Assembly (NCBI GenBank): GCA_004764695.1 | Contig: SMSO01000006.1 | Location: 910,859-974,858 of the forward strand | DNA from: Schizochytrium sp. TIO01 | Taxonomy: Eukaryota > Sar > Bigyra > Thraustochytrida > Thraustochytriidae | DNA length: 64,000 bases | Direction of reading: 5' to 3' | Part shown: positions 12,678-22,154 of the stretch, piece after piece | Numbering within the stretch: the first letter of the stretch is position 1 | Layout: every line of letters starts with the position of its first letter | Notes under the pieces: generated by a model | Seen by the model: only the letters and a program-made list of their open reading frames with translations | Databases searched by the model: none | Told to the model about the DNA's origin: nothing | Program-made: the position numbers and the translations under genes

Positions 12678-13484
12678 TGTATCTATCTCTGGCCATGTAC
12701 CTCTCTCTGTTCAAACCTCACGGAAACACAAGTAAGACGTTCTTCTTTCAACTTTTAATTTTCTAATATAAGACACATTTCTGTGATTTGTAAGATTTTG
12801 GCTCCTATTGCTTTCTTTTCTCATCACTTTTCTCACTCCTTCCAAGAATGCAATCTTCAAAGCTGCTTCGACGAGGTAGTACTCTCTACTATACCCTGAA
12901 AATTATTACCAACCACATATGTTTTTATTTTGCTTATATACAATATCTATTGCATAGTTATCGATAGCTCCCCGACCTTCTCAATTCTCAGAAATTGGTA
13001 GTAGGTACTAGAGAATGCAAAACGTATATTCTTGTTTGAGGACCTTCATTTCACAAACACAACTTAATTTAAAGGCCCCCATCGACAACACAATCTTAAC
13101 TCTAATTCATGCACAGCTCAATAACTTGACCCACGCGATTACAAATTTTCCTATCGCGAAACCCATTAAACATTGATCTTACAGCTCCTATTTGTTATGC
13201 AACCGTATCTTTGTTCGTTATCTTGCAAGAATTTGCAAATAAGATGTAACGAGAAGTAATGCGCTCTTGTAAGTTGGTCATCACCTGAAGCTTTGCAATA
13301 CCTCCTCGCAGGAGCAGCGCGGGTGCTGCTGCCCCTCGCCCTTCGCGGATATATCGTCGCTAGATTCATCAATCTCTTCAGCGGCGTCCTTTTTTGCAAG
13401 CTTTGCCGCGTTCGCCAAGGTCTATAAGCTGCGGGAGGTTTGCCTGATTTCCAGCAGACCCGCTTCTCCTTTGAACCCGTGACC
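12678..13484. other. intergenic spacer between the MAP kinase and ABC transporter genes
   Basis: AT-rich 3' flank of the kinase gene and 5' flank of the transporter gene. I see no further coding or structured element. The minus-strand frames near 13166-13597 are shadows of the ABC leader. Confidence 0.6.
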
Positions 13485-16235
13485 ATGCTTGGCTGGAGCA
13501 GCCTCCGCACGTCCTCTTGCCTCGTAGGGGGCGTAGGCGGTGGGTCATCGTCTTCTGTGGCACGCTCTGTGCTACGCGAGGCGGTTCCCTTAAGCAAGAA
13601 GTCGTCTACATCGTCCTCATTGGCCTCATTCTCGAAATCCTCACCTTGCTCACCATGGCCTTCTCCAGCCTCAATGCGCCTTGCGGCTGCGCCGTTCTCC
13701 TCGCGGGCTTTTATTGCTCCTAATAGCGCTTGGCGTCATCTCCTCCAGCTGCTTCCGCGTCATGACCGTCGCCTGCTGGTTGCCGGAGGGTCTCTTGCGC
13801 TCCTCGGATTTGCCATGGCGGCGCCATCAATGACCATTTGCGAAGCGGAGCCTCGAACAAGTGTCCTCCGTCTCCACGGGGCCAGGAACGGGGACCTCAG
13901 GGGTATTGTTACTGGTTATGATAGCCCTGAGGCTGCCCCGAACGGGTCTCCTGACGGTAAGAAAGCTGCAAAGGAAGTCGAGAATGACGAGGGTAATGAT
14001 GAGAACAAGGACGAGGATGGCAAAGATGTAGACGAAGAGGCGGACGAAGACGCTGGAACAAAGAAGAAGAAAAAGGGTAAGAAGGAAAGTGAAGCGAAGA
14101 ACTCTGCGAGTGAGGATCGGAAACGATGGGCATTGCTATTGTCTCTTATGGCGAAGGATAAATGGTACTACCTGCTGGCGGCGGTCTCGTCGCTGCTAAG
14201 CTCTTTGGCAGCATCGGCCCAAGGAAGGGTTGTAGGCAAACTGTTTGATGCCATGGGAGGGAAGGAGTTTGAGAACCTCGTTCAGCCGCTTCAGCACTTG
14301 CTTGGATTGTTTCTGTCGCAAGCAGCGCTGTCTTTTGTGTCGTCATTTGCACTGGCAGTCGCTACTACGGAGTTTGGCAGACGCTTGAGAGTTATGTTTT
14401 ATGAATCTACTCTGCGTAAGGATATTGAAAAATTTGATGACTCCCGCACTGGAGAGATTACGCATCAGCTTACACAGGACATCGGATCGCTCCAGACGGC
14501 GGTACGCACGGCGTTCTCTAGAGGTGTAGAGGGTGTGACCTCTATAATCAGTGGCAGTATTTACCTGTACATGGCCTCCCCCAAGCTGGCCCTTGCAATG
14601 TTCTCCATCCTTCCAGTGATGAGTGGCGCAGCCCACGTTCTTGGTGTACTCTTGCGCGGGCTCTCAGATCGCATTCGCCGGGCAAGCAACCGTGCCACGG
14701 GTGTTGCCAACGAGGCACTGAGCGCTATTCACACTGTACGTTCCTTTGGCAGCGAGGATCGCGAGCTTGAGCGTTACAGCGACGAGCTTCAGACCGTCTC
14801 CGACCTTAAGCGTACGATGGCTCTCACGGCAGGCGGGTTCTACTCTCTTCTTCATCTTGGTATCAACTTGATCACATTGCTTATTTGTGGTTACGGTGGC
14901 CAGCTAGTGACGAATGGAGAGCTTACACGCGGTGGAATTGCTGCGATTGTCACTCAAGTGCAAATCTTGGAGCGCTCCATGGCTCGCCTTAGTATTGTCT
15001 CTGCTCAATTAGTCAAGGCGTTCCGCTCTTCGGAGCACATCTTCGACGCCATTCATGATATCCCTAAGGTTAACACTGCCGCTGGCGGACTTGGGCTCAT
15101 GCCAAATTTAAGTGATGTACATGGTGATGTATCCTTTCGTGGTGTAACCTTCGCTTATCCTTCGCGTCCGGAAATCACCGTGCTTGACAACTTCAGCCTC
15201 GATGTGCACAGTGGTCAAGGTAAGTATCTGTTCTCTGTTCCTAGCATTATGTTCTCATTTCTGAAAAGCACTGCAAGTATTGTGGAAAGGCAGGAAAAGG
15301 AGCATGGAGCAATTTAAGGCAGGATAGTTAGGATACAATATACATTGATGCAAGAGCGTAACTAACACGAAATACTAACATGGGCCATTAATGTTGCTGT
15401 AATTGTTACGTCGAATTCCTTATGAATGTAGTCGTCGCGTTGGTTGGTGCGAGCGGTTCCGGAAAAAGCACAATCGGTGCGCTCCTGTAAGTTTGTTTTA
15501 ATCTTATACAATTGTTCATCATGCATGCAGGCGAGCATGAGAAATTGTCGTGGTGGTAAGCTTGAAAAACTCACAAGTTTAACTGATTGCCCCAATTTGT
15601 GCATTTTGTTGTATAAATATAATTTATTGACTGCTCCCATAAACAGAAAACGATTCTATGATGTGGCGGGGGGACAGGTCACTATCGATGGTATTGATTT
15701 GCGCGATTTGGACCCTAAGGCGCTGCACAAAATCGTTGGAGTAGTCTCACAAGAGCCTACCTTGTTTGGCACCACCATTAAGGAGAACATCATGTACGGT
15801 CAGCCTGACGCAACTATGGACGATGTTATTGAAGCAGCCAAGGCAGCAAATGCCCACAACTTCATTATGGAATTTCCGGAAGGATATGACACCGAGCTCG
15901 GTGAGCGTGGCGTTCTTCTTTCTGGTGGCCAGAAACAGCGAATTGCAATTGCTCGCGCCATTATTCAGGATCCCTCAACTCTCATTCTTGATGAAGCAAC
16001 CTCTGCTTTAGATACGGAGTCAGAGCGTGTGGTCCAAGCTGCGCTCGACAAGTTGCTGCAGGATAAGAGGCGCACTACGATCATCATTGCCCACCGCCTC
16101 ACCACAATCCGAGATGCTGATGTCATTGTGGTTCTGGACAAAGGAAAGATCGTAGAAATGGGCTCACATGACGAACTTTTGCGCCGAAAGGGTGCTTACG
16201 CCCGTCTGTACCAAGTGCAGAAATCATCTGTCTAA
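13485..16235 (+). CDS. ABCB-type half-transporter, probably mitochondrial; three exons
   Basis: Spliced CDS: 13485-15219, 15432-15486, 15647-16235 (2379 nt, 792 aa). The donors are GTAAGT and the acceptors TGTAG and AACAG; phases agree at both junctions. The first 100 or so residues are Ser/Arg/Ala-rich and poor in acids, like a mitochondrial leader. A Lys/Glu/Asp-rich stretch lies at about 161-207, and the transmembrane domain at about 214-520 includes the ABCB signature [18 protein letters not shown]. The nucleotide-binding domain has Walker [10 protein letters not shown] (exon 2), Q-loop VSQEPTLFG, signature LSGGQKQR near 689, Walker B LILDEATS near 709 and H-loop AHRL near 745. It is a complete TMD-NBD half-transporter that should dimerise, resembling ABCB8/ABCB10/TAP. 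The substrate cannot be read from sequence. I chose ATG 13485 because the frame upstream of it has only a TTG. Confidence 0.93.
15432..15486 (+). other. 55-nt micro-exon carrying the Walker A motif of the ABC gene
   Basis: Bounded by TGTAG before and GTAAGT after. It joins phase 1 to phase 2, completes [19 protein letters not shown], and continues into KRFYDVAGG in exon 3. Skipping it would remove the ATP-binding loop and shift the frame. Confidence 0.9.
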
Positions 16236-18840
16236 TCTAGCAATGAAAAGAGAAACGTTTCAGCAGAAGCTGTATGCTTCACCTTTATCTAGCAAACAGT
16301 TTTAGTTTTAAACTGGATATGGGGTGAGAATCGTGGTCGTACATTGCCGATGTCGTTCTCTTATACTCCAAACAAAGTCCAATGCCTCCTAATATCTCTG
16401 TGATACGGATGGCCAGCTTAGTTGCTTGCCTCAAACACCAGCATACTGTTGTTTCTTTTCTTTTCTGTATCAACGAGCACAGTGTCCAGGGTCGATTCTC
16501 CGTCGTTTATTAGATGAAATGTCACCCGTGCTATCGTGTCTGTAGCACGTTTCTTGCTCTCTTTAGAGCTTTATAGATTGACTAGAATGAAGAATGACTT
16601 GTATAAACAATAATTCTTTTTCGTGTTTGTTCCTTCTTTTAGAGAGTTTCGTTTGCTTGGGTTTTCTAAAGTCTGCCCACAATGTTCTGTTCTTTATGAA
16701 AAAATAAGCAAACTTTGTCTTGTTCTCTCTCCCGGTCTTACTATGCCTCTCTTTATATTTAGTCGTCCTTTTGGTTAAACTATGCTAGGGGTATTTTATT
16801 TATATTTAGATTTCAATGTGTACAACGAGATGAAAAGGACATGTTTAGAACTTTGGCAACTACAAAGCAAGCAACTTGAAAGGGAGCAATATCATAAATG
16901 TTCAGTCGTGGTTGTACATGTTAAAAGTTAATTTATATCACTACTGTGACTGTTAATTGAACCTTTTACGTAAGCATCCGACGCAAGACTACATCAACTC
17001 ATAATCAAGATTAATAAGTGCTTGGAATTAGCACACAAATTGCCTGTATTATAAGGCAAGTAAAGATTCATATCAAGTCTTTAATCTTAGTTTAGAGTAC
17101 CAATGCTCCTCAAAATAGCTTCAAAGTGTTCATTTATGATCACTTAAGAATACTCAGCTCTCCTCAATCAAGCCTGACTTTCCAGTTGGGGGTAGCTTGT
17201 TAGTTGTTTCATTCGTGTCATGAATGAAGAGTCCATCGGCAACATGTATAAACCAAGGAAAAAAATTATTGATCAATTTGCGTGATTTCCGCGAACACGC
17301 TTGTTTGGTGTATATTTTATCCCATATTTACATATTTAAGCAGTTAAAATAACCGCTTGGTTAACTTTGCTTAGTCCTATGATGGGCAACATTTATTAGA
17401 ATTCTGCAATCTATTCGTAATTCCTACTAGAACAACGGTATGAACGTATTCCTGCATAGCATTTTGAGACTAGTATCTAATCGAAAGCCTTTGAAGAGTG
17501 TACAACATAGTAAAGACAGCCGAGAGGCAATAACATACGAAAATTGTCTAGTTGGCAGTGCTCGAGCTTCAACAGAGCTGTGGTGCGCATTGCCTGCGAA
17601 GGCAGGTGATGGAGACAGTTTTCTTTTAGGGAGATGAAAGCTAGTTTGATGCACGCAGAACTTTTGTGGAATGGTGTGAACTACCTTGCGCATCAGAGAG
17701 AATATTTAGCACAACACTATTTAATTCCGTCTCGTAAGCATGTATAGTAGACAAACAAAAGCAATATCTCATAGAATCGTTTCTTCTTCATTTGCTTGGT
17801 TCGATTTAGAAATGAAAAATAACATGTCTGTTATTACAATCCAAATCTAGATACCAAAAAACAAATAAAAATCGGGAACTGTCATTTGCATAAGCTGGCT
17901 TGTTTCTCCAGCCTGGGGCATGACATTATGTAAGTCACCATACTGCTGAAAGGTGATAATGATTTGCGTGAGGTTGACTGTAAAGATGAAGGCAAGAAGC
18001 TTGATGAAGGTTATAAGAAGGTTGATTTAAGTGTTAGCGAACTGCTGTCCTGAGGAATGAATTCCAGGACAGATGGATTCATCTAGTAATTAGGGAGATT
18101 AAGACATTCTTGAATGTGGTTGGAGATGATCGATGGGGTTAGGTTATCCACCCTTCTCCAACCATCGATTCAAGCTAAAACAAGCTTGGGTGTCGATAAT
18201 GGGCATTCACACTTCTAGTTCTTGGCTTCAGCAGCCACATAAGTCTGGCTGCCTATTCTTGTTCTAATGTAAACCTTATTGCTATTGGGTTTTACAAAGG
18301 GACACCAAGAACTCTAGCAATGTCTTGTCCACTAGTTCCTTCGATTGGAGATCTCAGCACATACGAAGTTAGAATGAAAGCTCGAGTTAGTAGATAGCCG
18401 GAAATTAGAGTTAAAAAGAGTGTATTATTGCACGCTAGCTTGCTTCTGTGCCAGATCAACAATGAAAAAATTGCGTTTCTTGTTTCCAGGAAGGTGAAGG
18501 AACAATGACTCTGTATCTTATATTCAATAGTGAAAATTACCAGTTTCCAACTACTAAGGCAGAGTTGGAATAGACGGTACATCAGGTACGATCTTCATTG
18601 TCTTACTAGTTTGGTACTCGATAATCATTCCTTATCAAAATGTTACGATAGGTTTCCTTTCCCTCCAAGAGCTATAGAATTGAGTTCTCAAGTGCTGAAA
18701 AGAAGGATCGACCCGGTTGCAAGCTAAGCTTGGACTTAGTCGCACAAGAATGTCTGTAAGAACGACGACAAGGTTGTACTTTGCCAGAGTCTCCTGGAAG
18801 GTTACCTCCATTTTAAAATAAGATTTCAAATTTATCAACG
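16236..18840. other. intergenic, AT-rich, no supported gene
   Basis: Stops are frequent in every frame and no motif is recognisable. The second copy of the dispersed repeat is at 17970-18400. The rest shows nothing I can name. Confidence 0.6.
17970..18400. repeat. dispersed repeat, copy 2, with internal hairpin
   Basis: Collinear with 3058-3490 (see that entry). It contains an imperfect inverted repeat at about 18110-18180: cttgaat..gttggaga on one side and tctccaac..attcaag on the other. The equivalent part of copy 1 is weaker. No coding capacity. Confidence 0.7.
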
Positions 18841-21735
18841 TTATTCCAATCTAAATCCGGTGCCGACGATATCTGGTGTTAGTAGGGGTAAGAGTTGTGC
18901 TCCTAGAATGCTGGGAAGGCTTTTGTCTTGAATATTTTTATGCCAGTACTCACGCAGACGCTCCGCGCGTAGCAACCGCCATGCCTCGCGAACTTGCTCA
19001 AATGAATCAGGATAAAATGGGTCTTTCCCAAGTTTTCTGGAGCAGGTTGCTACATGCCTGTGGCACGCGTCACTATCCTCTGAGCAATAACCCAAACACC
19101 AAGCGCAAAAGTTTTGCCCGCATGCCGTATTGCCACATTTCACAGCACAGCACCCATCAAAGGTATCGAAGCAGGCATTGCAGCTCGGACAATATGCATT
19201 CAATATTTTCTCCTGTATGTACTGCAAATGTCGCTGTGCGTCAAGCGCCAGGCCATCCAGCTGTAGAATTTCTGCCATGCGTCTCTGGATTACTTGCTCA
19301 GCATGAATGGCAGCTCCTTCTTCTGCCTTCATCTTCGCAATGAGCAAAAGATGGTTCAAAGCCTTAGGCGCAAGATGAGTAATTGCTTGACCTGTGATTC
19401 TTCCATCACATCCAAGCGTCATGCAGACCATTGTTCCATCAGCATCCACAGTTATAGAGGGGTGCGGTTGTGCAGCAGCCTCTACTGAGCGAACAATACA
19501 ATCTCGGCAGATGAAGTGCCCTTTCTCGCAGCTTGTGCCTTCACAGAGAGGGATTTCCTCGATACACACAAGACACTTCTGAACAGGAACCTCAGGAACT
19601 CCAAATGCTTCGTGCTGGAGTGCTTCTCGAGCGCTCATACGTTGCTTCGGGTTTGGGGCTTTAAGTTTCTTGATAAGGTCCTGCATTGCACTATCTGGCT
19701 GAGAATACAGTTCTTCTAGGACTACACCCACAGAGTACATATCCATCGGTGTTTCGAACCTATCTACTGGTCTACTTTGTAATTCAGGAGCAGCATATCG
19801 AGGTGTTGCGTAAAGAGATGTAAAAGTTGCGGTGCAATCTGCAGTTTTTATACCGTCGAAATCGCCCAGCAAGGGAGTTCCGTTGCTCGAGAGGAATATA
19901 TTTTCTGGCTTGATGTCACAGTGCACGATGTCATGCGAATGTAAGTCCGCCACGCCAACAAGTAAGCCAATGGCAAGTCGGTCACGAGCTGCTTTGTCTT
20001 CGTGAGGATATTTCTCAATCCATTCGGCTAGGCTGCCCTGCTCATAGAAAGGCATAACAATGCAGCCACGCGGCACTCCGTGCGTGGTGTCTACGAAAGC
20101 ACCAATAATTCGGATCACATGGTGAGAAAATACTTTGCCTAGATTTGCTACATTCGTGTAGAACGTCTTGGCGTGGCTTGGGTGTCCCAATTGGAACTGT
20201 TTCAGAACTAGAGTCTTGCCATTACTATCTAAAACCTTTTGCACCGTCTTGCCACCTCTCGATGCGAGGAGGTCACCAATAGGTTGGAAATCCGTAATCT
20301 GCACGTTTACCAGCCAGAGATCCGAGCTAGCCACCTCAAACACACCCTCCGCGCTTACATGTATTCTTCCTAGCCAGGCTTGATCTTTCAGCAGCTCTGG
20401 ATAATACTCTTGCGCATGCTGCAGAGTTTCAGCAAGCTTGTGACGAAACGCTTTACTTAGTTCTATAGGGGTCCCTTGGGAGAGGATCTCCTCTTGTTCT
20501 GCAACCTCATCTCTGTAAAATGCTCTCTTCTTTTCTGTACTTGCAGCCTGAAGGCTATCCTTAGCTCTTTTTAAGCCTTCCATCGCACGTCGTGACCTGT
20601 CTAGCTTTTCATAGATCAGTTCAAGGTTCGTAACGTCTGGCTGGTTTGAGCCTAAAAGCACGTACTCGTGTATCTCCGAAAGTTCTTCTGGTGAAAGCCT
20701 TCTAGTAAGTTTGTTGGACTTGCTACTTTCGGTAAAGTTTTCTACACGCTGGAGTGTTTCGCTGATATCGTAAAGTATTTTAGACACGGGAACACTAAAG
20801 GTGTCTGATTTCAACACTTCGAGCTCCTCTTGAAGAGAATTTTGCAGCTCAGAGAGCTCAAATTCCAGCTTTGCAGCCTTTCCAGGTCTTCTGAGGGCAA
20901 TCCAGAATACATGGCCAAGATTCAACTCAGTTGCTCGCGAGATAACGCTCTCAACAGCTCGTTCGCTTCGTTCTCCAATGTTGTTTAGATGTCCTTCTTG
21001 GTTCATTGTGTACTCTTCAATGCATTTCTCAGCCTCATGGACAAGTTCTTGGCTATGCTCTAAGTCGTCTGCACATGACCCTTCTGTGACTGATGCATCA
21101 CTTGTGTCTAGATCTTCTATCAAGCTTACAAGCCTTTCTTTGAATTTGCAAACGAAATCTTCATCACTTTCGCAATGCTTTGCATGAAGCCACGGATACA
21201 CGTCTTGCAAGAGTGATCGTAGACGCTCCCTTTCGGCATCTCGCTTCTGAACGAGATCATGCAAGCCACCGGGCGGGCTTGCACGAATCTGGACTTGTAA
21301 GGCATCTAAGCGTTCTTTGGAAATTTGGATGTCACCAGACACCTGTCGCAACTTCACTTGGCCAAAGTAGCCCTGGATGACCGGTTCTGTGAAATCCTTG
21401 AGCAAACCGATAGCGGTCTGCAGGAAACTGCCTCTGGTCTCGCCGAGACCCCCGCGCAAGTCGAAGACCTCCTTCGCAAGTTGGACCACATCAGCAAAAC
21501 TCACGCTGGCGGTACCTGGCCTGTCCCTGAAGCAGGCAGACAAACAAACGAACAGGAATGGGTGAGTGTCGGAATTTGAGTTTGAAAGAGAAAGAGAGGC
21601 CGATTGAGCGAAGACGCCAGCAACGGCAGCAGCAACAGCAGCAATAGCAACAACCAAAACAACAACAGCAAGTAATGAGCAAGTTAGGATCCCATTTTTC
21701 AACGCCACAACTTTTGAAGCAAGCCACGAATTCAT
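18841..21735 (-). CDS. protein kinase fused to RBR-type (RING/IBR) ubiquitin ligase module
   Basis: Open frame of 964 codons. Residues about 90-460 are charged and helical, likely coiled coil. The kinase domain covers about 480-705: VLKQF lysine near 512, HCDIKPEN near 604, DFDG (instead of DFG) near 625, and APE near 649. Next comes a RING1-like set, CLVCIEEI..CEKGHFICRDC, from about 722, and a RING2/IBR-like CPSCNACF..GCCAVKCGNTACGQNFCAWC near 850. It likely phosphorylates a partner and transfers ubiquitin. The first 69 residues may not be coding: TGCCTGCTTCAG at 21527 is a strong acceptor, and a GTAAGT donor at 21792 matches it in phase 2 (266-nt intron). Splicing would drop a Val/Ala-rich hydrophobic stretch and add the upstream exon. 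If unspliced, that stretch would be a membrane anchor starting at ATG 21735. A fusion with the LRR gene upstream is possible. Confidence 0.85.
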   Translation of the reverse strand: MNSWLASKVVALKNGILTCSLLAVVVLVVAIAAVAAAVAGVFAQSASLSLSNSNSDTHPFLFVCLSACFRDRPGTASVSFADVVQLAKEVFDLRGGLGETRGSFLQTAIGLLKDFTEPVIQGYFGQVKLRQVSGDIQISKERLDALQVQIRASPPGGLHDLVQKRDAERERLRSLLQDVYPWLHAKHCESDEDFVCKFKERLVSLIEDLDTSDASVTEGSCADDLEHSQELVHEAEKCIEEYTMNQEGHLNNIGERSERAVESVISRATELNLGHVFWIALRRPGKAAKLEFELSELQNSLQEELEVLKSDTFSVPVSKILYDISETLQRVENFTESSKSNKLTRRLSPEELSEIHEYVLLGSNQPDVTNLELIYEKLDRSRRAMEGLKRAKDSLQAASTEKKRAFYRDEVAEQEEILSQGTPIELSKAFRHKLAETLQHAQEYYPELLKDQAWLGRIHVSAEGVFEVASSDLWLVNVQITDFQPIGDLLASRGGKTVQKVLDSNGKTLVLKQFQLGHPSHAKTFYTNVANLGKVFSHHVIRIIGAFVDTTHGVPRGCIVMPFYEQGSLAEWIEKYPHEDKAARDRLAIGLLVGVADLHSHDIVHCDIKPENIFLSSNGTPLLGDFDGIKTADCTATFTSLYATPRYAAPELQSRPVDRFETPMDMYSVGVVLEELYSQPDSAMQDLIKKLKAPNPKQRMSAREALQHEAFGVPEVPVQKCLVCIEEIPLCEGTSCEKGHFICRDCIVRSVEAAAQPHPSITVDADGTMVCMTLGCDGRITGQAITHLAPKALNHLLLIAKMKAEEGAAIHAEQVIQRRMAEILQLDGLALDAQRHLQYIQEKILNAYCPSCNACFDTFDGCCAVKCGNTACGQNFCAWCLGYCSEDSDACHRHVATCSRKLGKDPFYPDSFEQVREAWRLLRAERLREYWHKNIQDKSLPSILGAQLLPLLTPDIVGTGFRLE

Positions 21736-21792
21736 AATAGAATAACTAAAATAAATCGGTCAATCACCCGACCAAAGAACGCATGAACTTAC

Positions 21793-22034
21793 GAAGATCC
21801 ATCAGCAGCGCAAGGCTCCACAACGCGCCCAGCTCCACCAACGTTATCATGCTCGCTCTCGGGCTCTGCAGAAGGCTCGCTCGCAGGGTCTCCCGAGAAA
21901 CAGGAATCGGCTGAGGAGTCAATGTCCTCTTCGGGAGCACACACCTTTGCAAACAGTTCTTTGGGGCTTAAACCACGATAAACACCTTCCAAAATCAGAA
22001 CTGTCTCAGAGGAATAGAGAAAACCCAAGAGCAC
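21793..22034 (-). CDS. probable upstream exon of the kinase-RBR gene
   Basis: An open stretch on the minus strand translates to a short hydrophobic start, then LSPKELFAKVCAPEEDIDSS and an acidic Ser/Glu-rich tail. It ends exactly at a GTAAGT donor (21792) in phase 2. That phase matches both candidate acceptors of the kinase frame, TGCTTCAG at 21527 and TTTTAG just before 21735. It contains no Met and has an in-frame stop just upstream, so it must be an internal exon. The 5' border is unclear: CAG at about 22035 would need phase 1, and an AAG acceptor at 21967 (exon from 21966) fits the phase-2 donor of the last LRR exon at 22154. Confidence 0.55.
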
Positions 22035-22154
22035 TGGTTAGTTGAAATTGAAGATCACAGAAGGTCTCGCAACTCCATGGATATAGTTTCGAGCAACCAA
22101 CGAAGGAAAGGCTCTGTGCAAACTAAGAGCAGTAGCAGAGGCGACTCAACTTAC

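Noticed and set aside
13440-13484. Upstream extension of the ABC transporter
   Set aside because: It starts at TTG, not ATG; the first ATG is 13485.
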